Of a DNA stretch of 64,000 bases, positions 27,593 to 35,371 are shown piece after piece. Below the pieces are notes generated by a model that was not told the DNA's origin, searched no databases, and saw only the letters and a list, made by a program, of their open reading frames with translations. Made by a program: the position numbers and the translations under genes. Each line of letters begins with the position of its first letter. The first letter of the stretch is position 1. The stretch comes from CAWCGU01 sp963838095 (GTDB taxonomy: Bacteria > Actinomycetota > Thermoleophilia > Solirubrobacterales > 70-9): the NCBI GenBank assembly GCA_963838095.1, contig CAWIPO010000008.1, positions 744,001 to 808,000 of the forward strand. Reading direction: 5' to 3'.

Positions 27593-28090
27593 CTACGTAA
27601 CGCTCGTGGGCCGCGAGGCGCTTGGGGTCGCCGACGCGCTGAAGACCCACAGCAGCGAGCCGGAGATCGACAGGATCAGGCCGCCCGCGGCCGCGGCTAT
27701 CACCCCCCACCCGAGGTCGAGTGCCACGAGGTTGACCAGCGGGTCGCCGGTGGAGCCGGTGATGTCCACGATGCTGATGATCGCCACGGCGAGCACCCCG
27801 GTGCCGGCGAGATCGGCGACGAGCGCCAGCGAACGGGCTCCCCGGGCGAGCATCAGAGCGAGCGAGACCAGCGCGACGGCAGCGAGCGCGAGCGTCAGCC
27901 AGCCCGGAGCGAAGACGTCCTCGAGCTGCCCGCGGTAGATGTCGAAACCCTGGATGCCACCGATGCCGTGCAGAGTGACCGGGCCCTCCTCGGCCCAGAC
28001 TCCGAACGAGCCTGCGATCGCAAGCAGCGCGCCGAATGCCGCCGATGCGGCGGCGACGCGAGCCGGGGTGCTGAGACGGGCTTCACCCAT
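27593..28090 (-). CDS. Four-helix integral membrane protein, unknown function
   Basis: 165 aa with about four hydrophobic segments (VAAASAAFGALLAIAGSFGVW, LTLALAAVALVSLALMLARG, LVADLAGTGVLAVAIISIV, GVIAAAAGGLILSISGSLLWVF) joined by short loops, the first with a Gly-rich extracytoplasmic stretch (HGIGGIQGFDIYRG). The pattern resembles small actinobacterial membrane proteins, often with no known role. It lies between the metallohydrolase and a second membrane gene, all read on the minus strand. Confidence 0.7.
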   Translation of the reverse strand: MGEARLSTPARVAAASAAFGALLAIAGSFGVWAEEGPVTLHGIGGIQGFDIYRGQLEDVFAPGWLTLALAAVALVSLALMLARGARSLALVADLAGTGVLAVAIISIVDITGSTGDPLVNLVALDLGWGVIAAAAGGLILSISGSLLWVFSASATPSASRPTSVT

Positions 28091-28102
28091 CTCTGAACGC
28101 GC

Positions 28103-28501
28103 CTACTTACCGTCCCCGTCGGCCTTACTCTGCTCGCGCTTCTTGGCCTCGCGGCGCTGGCGCAGGTTGTAGAAGAAGCGATCCAGGTAGTAGCCCATCG
28201 GGATATAGACGAGCAGCATGAAGGCCGAGAGCGCGATCGCCTCCCCGAACGGCCGCTGGAACAGGACGATCAACAGCAGCAGGAAGATCCCGGCGGCGAT
28301 CAGCCCCCGGTTGATCGCGCTTCGCCAGGTTGGGGCCGCCTGCTGGCGCTGCTGCGGCGCCCGCTTCGTCCGCGAGCGAGCCCGAGCGCGGGCCTCGGCC
28401 CGGTTGCGGGGCCGCCCCCGCGGGCCGCCGCGGTCGACGGTCCCGGCCTGGGTGCCGCGCCGCTTCTTCCGCCGTCGCTTTCGCTGCTGGGTCCGCGCCA
28501 T
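28103..28501 (-). CDS. Small membrane protein with very basic N-terminus
   Basis: 132 aa. The first 60 residues are extremely Arg/Lys/Gln-rich (RKRRRKKRRG; RARARSRTKRAPQQRQQ), then two membrane helices (GLIAAGIFLLLLIVLF and AIALSAFMLLVYIPMGYYL) and a basic tail. The basic region could bind RNA, DNA or anionic lipid, but is only compositional evidence. Neighbours are unrelated membrane and housekeeping genes. Confidence 0.65.
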   Translation of the reverse strand: MARTQQRKRRRKKRRGTQAGTVDRGGPRGRPRNRAEARARARSRTKRAPQQRQQAAPTWRSAINRGLIAAGIFLLLLIVLFQRPFGEAIALSAFMLLVYIPMGYYLDRFFYNLRQRREAKKREQSKADGDGK

Positions 28502-28531
28502 GGGGGTCGGAATCTAGATGATCGATTCGAT

Positions 28532-29404
28532 CTAGAGGCGGCGCTCGATCATGTGGCGGGCGGGATCGAACCCGTCAGGAAGCAGGGCCTCGGGGAAACC
28601 GGCCATCGCGGCCTCCGGCACCAGCCCGATCAGCTCCGTGGCGACAACCCAGGCACCGCGGTGGCGCGCGAGCCGATCGACTGCAGCCACGACCTCGACG
28701 AGCGGAATCGAAATCGTGTCGTGGACGTTGGTCGACACCTGGACGCGGCCGTCGCCGAGGTCGATCCCGATTGCCCGCACCCCAGGCAGGCCGCCCCCGC
28801 TCTCGCGCAGCTCGGCCGCGATCTGCCGCGCTTCGTCGATGTCTGCGCCCTCCAGGACGAGGTTGAAGGCAGCCAGCGGCGGGCGTGCGGTGACCAGGGT
28901 CGCTCCGGCGCTCGGATTCGGGGCGCGAGGCCCAAGATCAGGTTCCAGCCCCCCCGACTGCATCCTGCCCACCAGCGCCTCGAGCCCGCCATCGCGAAAG
29001 AACGCCCGCTCACGACGAGGCTCCGCCGAGGCCAGCTTGCCGTAGAGAAAGACAGGGACCTCGAGCTCCGTTGCGATCATGCTGGCGACGTTGCGAGCTT
29101 CTGCGAATGCGGCGTCGCGGTCAGCCTCCGAAAGCCAGACCACAGGACAGACGTCAATCGAACCGACAGCAGGGTGGGCGCCGTCGTACTCGCGCATATC
29201 GATCGCTTCAGCCGCCGCGACCGCGCCAGCGAGCAACGTAGACGCGAGCTCGCCGGCCTCGCCGCGAAGTGTGAAGACACTGCGGTTGTGGACGCGGTCG
29301 GAGTGAACGTCGAGCACCCCGCCATCGCGATCGAACGCGGCTCGGACAAACTCGATCCGCGCCTCATCGCGCCCCTCGGAGAGATTCGGAACCGCAAGCA
29401 ACAC
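28532..29404 (-). CDS. Glutamate formimidoyltransferase family protein
   Basis: 290 aa from the GTG at 29404, chosen because the product then opens VLLAVPNLSEGRD, matching the family's usual N-terminal NVSEGRD. It contains both halves of the formiminotransferase domain: an N-terminal part with RSVFTLRGEAG and YDGAHPAVGSIDVCPVVW, and a C-terminal part with GVRAIGIDLGDGRVQVSTNVHD. In histidine breakdown such enzymes move a formimino group to tetrahydrofolate. Here no cyclodeaminase domain or hut gene is nearby, so the substrate is uncertain. A TTG 27 bases upstream is an alternative start. Confidence 0.85.
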   Translation of the reverse strand: MLLAVPNLSEGRDEARIEFVRAAFDRDGGVLDVHSDRVHNRSVFTLRGEAGELASTLLAGAVAAAEAIDMREYDGAHPAVGSIDVCPVVWLSEADRDAAFAEARNVASMIATELEVPVFLYGKLASAEPRRERAFFRDGGLEALVGRMQSGGLEPDLGPRAPNPSAGATLVTARPPLAAFNLVLEGADIDEARQIAAELRESGGGLPGVRAIGIDLGDGRVQVSTNVHDTISIPLVEVVAAVDRLARHRGAWVVATELIGLVPEAAMAGFPEALLPDGFDPARHMIERRL

Positions 29405-29503
29405 CGTGCCGAGGAGCCTAGTGCTGCCCAACTTCTGTGATCCACGTCCGAAGGGTGGACGCAGATTGCATATGTTCGGCCCAGCGCTACGCTGAATCGC
29501 CCC

Positions 29504-29577
29504 GCCGGAGTAGCTCAGCTGGTTAGAGCAGCGGAATCATAATCCGAAGGCCGTGGGTTCGAGTCCCTCCTCCGGCA
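29504..29577 (+). tRNA. tRNA with CAU anticodon (Met, or lysidine-modified Ile2)
   Basis: A 74-base cloverleaf. The 7-bp acceptor (GCCGGAG with CTCCGGC) is followed by A as discriminator, with a D-arm (GCTCAGCTGGTTAGAGC), an anticodon loop ATCATAA and a T-arm with the TTCGAGT loop. CCA is not encoded. Base 27-43 of the anticodon stem and one pair in the T-stem are mismatched. It is not an initiator (no CGCGGGG-type start). Elongator Met fits best; Ile2 cannot be excluded by eye. Confidence 0.9.
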
Positions 29578-29888
29578 TGAAGTACCTGCAAATCAGACAG
29601 GTTCGTACGGGTGCCGAGCTGCGGAATGGTTACTAAGAGTGTCACCTGGCCAGGCACGCAGCCCAGCCGCGAGTAACCCCGGGAGTCAATGCTCAGGCCT
29701 ACGCTCGCCGAGCGCATTCCACCGACAGTGCTCAAATCATGCGAAAGCAGAACCAACCCGTCGGATCGGGCGATGGCGTCCACCTGATAGCGAAGGCCCA
29801 TCGCCACCTAGGGCGGCGGGCCGTTCTCCGCGCAGGACCGCACGTCGTCTGGCCCGATCGTGCGCGACCAGAATCCCATTGGGCGGAC
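29578..29888. other. Non-coding stretch after the tRNA; no feature seen
   Basis: No open frame here has plausible coding character on either strand. The one open frame reading toward the tRNA is a product of the tRNA sequence itself. No stem-loop or promoter stood out. It may hold decayed sequence between the tRNA end and the hydratase remnant. Confidence 0.5.
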
Positions 29889-30020
29889 AACGCCCTCGAT
29901 ACCGGTACGTGAACCGCGCGATCGCCGCCGAGCTGCTCGCGGAGGAGGTCGAGGCGATCGCCGAGTGACCGGAGCTTCGATCACGAGGCGATCGCGCGCA
30001 CCAAGGCCCACGTGGACGCC
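29889..30020 (+). pseudogene. Enoyl-CoA hydratase/isomerase C-terminal remnant
   Basis: Two neighbouring frames read as the end of an enoyl-CoA hydratase: RYVNRAIAAELLAEEVEAIA in one, then SFDHEAIARTKAHVDATT in another after a break near 29968. In the family the segment 'GYVNRAlp...SfDpeAIArTKa' is contiguous near the C-terminus. The rest of the gene is absent, since the sequence upstream does not continue the match. The fragment lies between the tRNA and the LAL regulator, as expected for debris at an insertion boundary. Confidence 0.5.
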
Positions 30021-30024
30021 ACGA

Positions 30025-32790
30025 CTAGACGGGCATTGCTTGCCGGGTGGGCTCGGGCAGCGCCGACCGAAGGTCGCGGCGGGAGCTGATCTCGAGCTTC
30101 GCGTACACCTTTCGCAGGTGCCATTCCACCGTTCGCGGACTGAGGAACAACTGGGACGCGATCTCGGGGTTCGTCAAGCGGTCGCGGGCCAGCCGCGCGA
30201 TCTGTTCCTCCTGCGGGGTGAGCTCGTCGCGGGTGTCATCGCGCCGGCTGCGGGCCTTCTCGCCGGTCGCTAGGAGTTCGCGACGGGCACGCTCGGCGAA
30301 CGCGTCGGCGCCGATCGAGGCGAGCGCATCGTGCGCCGCTCGCAGCTGCTCGCGCGCATCCACACGCCGGCCCTGTCGCCGCAGCCATTCTCCGTACAGG
30401 AGCCGCCCGCGGGCGAGGTCAGGCCGAAGTTCGGTCCGGCTAAGGTGATCGATGGCCTCTCGATACAGGCGCTCGGCCTCCTTGCCGTCGTTCAGCAGCG
30501 CGTGCCCGCGCGCGAGGATCCCGAGCGCCCAATCGCTGTCGGTCCCGCTCGCGTGCTCGGCGAGTCCGGCGGCGGCACGCTCGGCGAGCTCGGCGTTCTG
30601 CGTCCGGCTGGCCGCCTCGACCAGCTCGCTCAGCGCCCACCTGGACAACACCATCTCGGGTGTCTCCTCGCTCGCCGCAACCGCGGCCACGACTGCCTCC
30701 TCGTAGCGGCCGAGCCCGTTCATCACCATGGCTTTCGCGTAGTGCGCGAGCTGCACGGCCGTCCCGTTATGGCGCGGCGTTGCCTCCCTGATCGTGGCTT
30801 CGATCAGGCCAGTCGCCTGCGCGGCGTCGCCGCGATGACCGGCGAGCACGAGCGCCGCGTACGGGTCGACGAGCGCCCCGGTTGCCGTGCTGACAGCCTC
30901 GGCCTCCGCGACGAGAAGCGCTGCCCCCGCGTAGTCCCCGCCGATGGAGAGGACCTCGCTCATGATGTTGTCGCCGACCGCGAGGACCTCGAGCGCTCCC
31001 GCCTGCCGGGCGACCTCGACCTCGCGCGTGGAGATTGTGCGACAGGCGTCGTAGTCCCAGACGTATACGGCGGCGATGGTCGCCAGCCAGCCCCACCGGA
31101 GCATCTCCTCCGCGGAGACGTCGGGGCTGGCGAACGCGGTGACCGCGTCCTGTAAGACCGGTTCCGCGGCGGCGCGCCCTTCCGTGAACACCATCGCGAA
31201 GCCGTCGAGCAGCAGATCGCAGGCCCGGGGGACGCCAGCCGGATGGGGCCCGGCTCTCACGGCGCGAGATACGTCGAGCAGACTGCCGGCGGTTGCGAGT
31301 TGCCCTGTGAACAGCGCCGCGCTCCACGCGTCGAGATACGTGTCGCGCGAGAGAGACGCGTCAAGCGGCTCGAACTTCTTCGCGGCCTCGAGCAGAAGCG
31401 CGGGACCCTCGCTGCCACGATCGTGGGCGAAAGCCAGTTGAGCCTGCAGCAGACCCAGGCGTGCCCGTCCGAGCTCATCCAGCGGCCCGGACTCCGCGGC
31501 CTCGATCAGCGCGAGCGCGGCGTCGAACGCGCCGGCTTGCAGGCTGGCCTGTGCTGCGGCGAGCAGGCGTTCGGCGCGGCGGGCCGGATCGACGGTCAGG
31601 TCGGCTGCGCGGCCCAGGAACGCCGCCGCCGCGGCGAAGCCGCCGCGGCCCTGCGCGCGGTCGGCGGACCGCTCGAGCTCGTCGGCGACCTCCTCGTCCG
31701 GCCCCTGAGCGGCGTGCGCGCGGTGCCAGGCACGGCGATCCGGTTCGAGACCGGCGTCGGTCACCTCCGCCAACGCTGCGTGCGCGCTCCGGCGCTCGCC
31801 CTCCGACGCCGACCGATAGACGGCCGACCGCACCAGCGGATGCCGGAAGCGAACCTTCGCCCGGACGTCGAGCAGGCCGTCCTGGGTCGCGGGCGCGATC
31901 GTCGCGTTCGGGATCCCGAGCCGCTTGGCGGCGCGCCACATGACCGCAGGATCTCCAGCCGGTTCCGCCGCCGCGACCAGGAGCAGGAGCCGCGTCTGCT
32001 CGGGCAGCTCGTCGAGCCGGCGCTCGAAACTCTCCTCGATCCTGCCCGACAGCGGGACCAGATCCGGCATCCCGAACCCCCCGGCCAACTCGGCGGTCGA
32101 AAGCCCTCGCGGGAGCTCCAGCAGCGCGAGCGGGTTCCCCCGGGTCTCGGCGACGATCCGGTCGCGAACGCGGTCGTCGAGGCGGCCGGGGATGACGGTC
32201 GCAAGCAGGGCGCGCGCATCTTCGTCGTCCAGCCCGTCGAGGAGAAGCTCCGGCAGGCCGCTCAGCTCCGCCGCCGCGCCGGGCTCGCGCACGGCGAACA
32301 TGAGCGCGACGGGTTCCGCAAGGAGGCGCCGGGCCACGAACCCGAGTACCTGGCGAGAGGCTTCGTCCAGCCACTGGGCGTCCTCGACGATGCAGAGAAA
32401 CGGCTCTTCGTCGGCGACCCCGGCGAGGAGGGTCAGGGTCCCGAGCGCCACGAGGAAACGGTCGGGTGGATCCCCGGACGCGAGCCCGAGGGCGACACGC
32501 AGGGCCCGCTCCTGCGGTGGCGGCAGGCCGTCGAGCCGGCCGAGCATCGGTGCGAGGAGCTGATGGAGTCCCGCAAACGGCAACTCCATCTCCGATTCGA
32601 CCCCGGCGATCTGAGCGACATTGAAACCAGAAGCCTGTGTGGCGACCTCCTGCAACAACGCCGACTTGCCGATCCCCGCCTCGCCCCTGACGACCAGGAC
32701 GGAGCTCCGCCCACCGCGCGCGTCCCGCAGAAGCCCCTCGAGCGTCTCGCGCTCGCTCAGCCGGTCGCGAAACCCCCGGTCGTTGGGCAT
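30025..32790 (-). CDS. LuxR-family LAL transcriptional regulator (ATPase + HTH), copy 1
   Basis: 921 aa. The N-terminal AAA-type ATPase has Walker A GEAGIGKSALL (about 36-46) and Walker B LCIVEDAQWLDEAS. A long helical repeat region of the MalT/LAL type fills the middle. The C-terminus carries a LuxR HTH (LTPQEEQIARLARDRLTNPEIASQLFLSPRTVEWHLRKVYAKL split over about residues 855-905). LAL proteins are large ATP-dependent regulators that usually activate nearby catabolic or export genes. It is divergent from the MMPL transporter gene, with about 280 bases between them, so that transporter and the genes after it are candidate targets. Similar in build to the second LAL at 41258-43993. Confidence 0.92.
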   Translation of the reverse strand: MPNDRGFRDRLSERETLEGLLRDARGGRSSVLVVRGEAGIGKSALLQEVATQASGFNVAQIAGVESEMELPFAGLHQLLAPMLGRLDGLPPPQERALRVALGLASGDPPDRFLVALGTLTLLAGVADEEPFLCIVEDAQWLDEASRQVLGFVARRLLAEPVALMFAVREPGAAAELSGLPELLLDGLDDEDARALLATVIPGRLDDRVRDRIVAETRGNPLALLELPRGLSTAELAGGFGMPDLVPLSGRIEESFERRLDELPEQTRLLLLVAAAEPAGDPAVMWRAAKRLGIPNATIAPATQDGLLDVRAKVRFRHPLVRSAVYRSASEGERRSAHAALAEVTDAGLEPDRRAWHRAHAAQGPDEEVADELERSADRAQGRGGFAAAAAFLGRAADLTVDPARRAERLLAAAQASLQAGAFDAALALIEAAESGPLDELGRARLGLLQAQLAFAHDRGSEGPALLLEAAKKFEPLDASLSRDTYLDAWSAALFTGQLATAGSLLDVSRAVRAGPHPAGVPRACDLLLDGFAMVFTEGRAAAEPVLQDAVTAFASPDVSAEEMLRWGWLATIAAVYVWDYDACRTISTREVEVARQAGALEVLAVGDNIMSEVLSIGGDYAGAALLVAEAEAVSTATGALVDPYAALVLAGHRGDAAQATGLIEATIREATPRHNGTAVQLAHYAKAMVMNGLGRYEEAVVAAVAASEETPEMVLSRWALSELVEAASRTQNAELAERAAAGLAEHASGTDSDWALGILARGHALLNDGKEAERLYREAIDHLSRTELRPDLARGRLLYGEWLRRQGRRVDAREQLRAAHDALASIGADAFAERARRELLATGEKARSRRDDTRDELTPQEEQIARLARDRLTNPEIASQLFLSPRTVEWHLRKVYAKLEISSRRDLRSALPEPTRQAMPV

Positions 32791-33070
32791 GGGCCAACGA
32801 TAACCCCACTTGGCCCGCTGAGCGCGCCCCTCGACGCCCCGGCCAGTGTCCTATTGGAACGGGAGACGCTCGAGCATACGGAGGCTTACGAGCTCGCCGG
32901 CGGTCCGCGCCGACGTTCGACGCAGAGCAGGAGGCGAAGGCCGGCGCCTCCCTCTAGACCAGTGGACGAAACCAGGGGTTTCCACGGGCGCGACCCCGGA
33001 GCAGCTAAGCCAAGCTCGTCGGCATGTCCGACCAGAGTCCAACGGGCTCGCACAAACGAAAGGCCTAACC

Positions 33071-35284
33071 GTGTCAACGCTCCTCGCCTCTCTCGCCCGA
33101 ACCCTCTCCCGCCGCTGGAAGCGCGGCCTCGTCGGTCTCCTGGCTGCCATCGTCTTGATCGGCGTCGCCCTCGGCTCGCAGACTGGGAGCGCGGCCGAGG
33201 ACTTCTCGGTTCCCGGAACCGATTCCCAGAGGGCGCAGGACCTGCTCGAGGACAAGTTCCCGGCCGCGTCCGGCGTCACGGCCCAGGCCGTCTTCACGAT
33301 CACGTCCGGAAGGCTCACCGACCCCGAGCCGCGCCAGGCGATCGAGGCCGCGCTCGACAAGGTCGGCAGCCTCGACCACGTCACGTCGGTCACCGACCCG
33401 CTCGCCGCCGATGCCGGATCGCTGTCAGAGGACGGGCGTACCGCGTTCGCGACCGTCCAATACGACATCCAGCCGACAGAACTCGAGAAGGAGCACGGCG
33501 AGGCGCTCGAGGAGGCCGCGCGCGGGGCCGAGGACGGCGGCGCCCGCCTCGAGCTGCGTGGCCAGCCGATCGACATTGCCGCCGAGCCGGAGGTGCCGGT
33601 CGGCGAGCTCGCCGGCATCGCGATCGCGATCCTGCTGCTCACGGTCCTGTTCCGCTCCCTTACGGCGATGGCCGTCACGCTCTTGGGCGCGCTGACCGGC
33701 GTCCTGATCAGCCAGCTCGTCCTGGCTGCCGTCTCCGAGCCGCTTGGCATCCCCGAGTTCGCGACGACGATCGCGATCATGCTCGGCCTCGGCGCCGGCA
33801 TCGACTACGCGCTGCTCGTCTTCAGCCGGTTCCGCGAGCAGCTCGCCGCAGGCGACTCCCCGCCGGAGGCGGCCGCGCGCGCGAACGCCACTGCCGGCGT
33901 GTCGGTGGTGGCGGCAGGGCTCATCGTCATGGTGGCGATCGCCGGCCTGCTCGCCGTCGGCATCCCGCTGGTCGGCAAGATGGGCGTCGGCTCGGCGATC
34001 GCCGTCGCCTTCGTCGTCGTCTCGTCGATCGCGATCTTGCCGATCTTCGCCGGCGCGGCGGCCCGCTGGCTCCATCCGAAAGACCCCTCGCGCGTCGCCC
34101 GGTCCGTGGGGTTCGAGCGGTGGGGCCGGATCCTCGTTCGGCGCCCGTGGGTCCCGGTCGTTGCCGGCGGCCTCTTGCTCGTCGTGCTCGCCCTGCCGCT
34201 CACCGACCTGCGCCTGGGCCAGCCGGACGACGGCAACCTGGCGGAGGACAAGACCCAGCGCGTCGCATATGACCAGCTAAGCGAGGCGTTCGGCCCGGGC
34301 TTCAACGGCCCGCTGCTGCTCGCGGTCGACAGCGAGACCGGCCGGCGCCTCGACGACGCCCAGCTCGAAGGCTTCCAGACGGCGCTCGAAGACACCGACG
34401 GGGTCGCGTTCGTCGCTCCGGCGAGCCCGAACGACGCCGGCGACGCGGCGATCATCCAGGCGACGCCGACGACCTCCCCGCAGGACGCCAGCACGTCGGA
34501 GCTCGTCCGGCACCTGCGCGACGACGTCATCCCCGCCGCCACCGAGAGCTCGGACCTCAACGTCTACGTCGGCGGCCAGACAGCGGGGTTCGAGGACTTC
34601 TCGGACAAGATCGCGAGCCGGCTCCCGCTCTTCATCGCCATCGTCATCGGGCTCTCGATCCTGCTCCTGATCGCGGTGTTCCGCTCGATCTGGGTGCCGC
34701 TCGCGTCCGCGGTGTTCAACCTGCTGTCGATCGGCGCGGCCTACGGCGTCATCGTCGCGGTCTTCCAGTGGGGCTGGGGCGCGTCGCTCCTCGGCGTCGG
34801 CGAGGACGTGCCGATCATCTCCTTCGTCCCCCTGATGATGTTCGCAATCCTGTTCGGCCTGAGCATGGACTACAACGTCTTCCTGCTCAGCCGCATCCGC
34901 GAGGCGTACTTCGAGGGCGACTCGCCGAAGGAGAGCGTCGTCCGCGGCCTCTCGCGGATCGCGAAGGTCGTCCTCGTCGCGGGCCTGATCATGTCCTCGG
35001 TCTTCCTGGCGTTCATTCCCGGCGGCGACGTCGTGATCAAGATGTTCGGCCTCGGCCTCGGCGCCGCGATCCTCATCGACGCGGTCGTCGTGCGCATGGT
35101 CATCTCGCCGGCGCTGATGGCGCTGCTCGGCGACCGCGCCTGGTGGATGCCCGCCTGGCTCGACCGCGCGATACCGAACGTGTCGCTCGAGGGCGGCCGG
35201 GAGGACCGCGCCGAGCGGGTCACCGACCAAGGGAGGGTTCCCGCGTACGTCCCGCCGCTCCCCTCCCAATCAGACACGAGGTAG
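33071..35284 (+). CDS. MMPL-family (RND-type) membrane transporter
   Basis: 737 aa from the GTG at 33071 (VSTLLASLARTLSRR). The layout is typical of MmpL: one helix, a first outer domain (PGTDSQRAQDLLEDKF), a five-helix cluster (IAIAILLLTVLFRSLTAMAV and GLGAGIDYALLVFSRFREQ), a second outer domain after about residue 350, and a second helix cluster (LFIAIVIGLSILLLIAVFRSI and FGLSMDYNVFLLSRIREAY). The GIDYALL and MDYNVFL motifs hold the Asp-Tyr pairs of the proton path. These proteins export lipids, siderophores or drugs; the cargo here is unknown. The first gene after the divergent LAL regulator. Confidence 0.92.
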   Translation: MSTLLASLARTLSRRWKRGLVGLLAAIVLIGVALGSQTGSAAEDFSVPGTDSQRAQDLLEDKFPAASGVTAQAVFTITSGRLTDPEPRQAIEAALDKVGSLDHVTSVTDPLAADAGSLSEDGRTAFATVQYDIQPTELEKEHGEALEEAARGAEDGGARLELRGQPIDIAAEPEVPVGELAGIAIAILLLTVLFRSLTAMAVTLLGALTGVLISQLVLAAVSEPLGIPEFATTIAIMLGLGAGIDYALLVFSRFREQLAAGDSPPEAAARANATAGVSVVAAGLIVMVAIAGLLAVGIPLVGKMGVGSAIAVAFVVVSSIAILPIFAGAAARWLHPKDPSRVARSVGFERWGRILVRRPWVPVVAGGLLLVVLALPLTDLRLGQPDDGNLAEDKTQRVAYDQLSEAFGPGFNGPLLLAVDSETGRRLDDAQLEGFQTALEDTDGVAFVAPASPNDAGDAAIIQATPTTSPQDASTSELVRHLRDDVIPAATESSDLNVYVGGQTAGFEDFSDKIASRLPLFIAIVIGLSILLLIAVFRSIWVPLASAVFNLLSIGAAYGVIVAVFQWGWGASLLGVGEDVPIISFVPLMMFAILFGLSMDYNVFLLSRIREAYFEGDSPKESVVRGLSRIAKVVLVAGLIMSSVFLAFIPGGDVVIKMFGLGLGAAILIDAVVVRMVISPALMALLGDRAWWMPAWLDRAIPNVSLEGGREDRAERVTDQGRVPAYVPPLPSQSDTR

Positions 35285-35290
35285 CCAGTC

Positions 35291-35371
35291 ATGCGAGGAC
35301 TAAAGGACAAGGTCGCGCTCGTCGCCGGTGCCGGCCACCGAAGGCAGGTCTCGCCACGAGGCGAAGAGTGA
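35291..35371 (+). pseudogene. Truncated short-chain dehydrogenase start
   Basis: An ATG with a good ribosome site (GAGGTAGCC) opens MRGLKDKVALVAGAG, the N-terminal strand and first glycine of an SDR Rossmann fold (usually VALVTGAGRGIG). The frame then departs from the family and stops after 26 codons. Its TGA overlaps the GTG of the next gene (GTGA). It looks like a deletion that removed nearly all of an SDR gene and left its start in front of the lipoprotein gene, where it may act as a translated leader. Confidence 0.7.

Noticed and set aside
29523..29807. Minus-strand frame crossing the tRNA
   Set aside because: It ends in GGGTRTHGLRIMIPL-like text, the usual false product of translating a tRNA backward.
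31243..34272. 1009-codon plus-strand frame over the LAL and MMPL genes
   Set aside because: It is antisense to LAL copy 1 and out of frame with the MMPL transporter. Its text is Arg/Gly-rich with no domain, as expected of GC-rich shadows.
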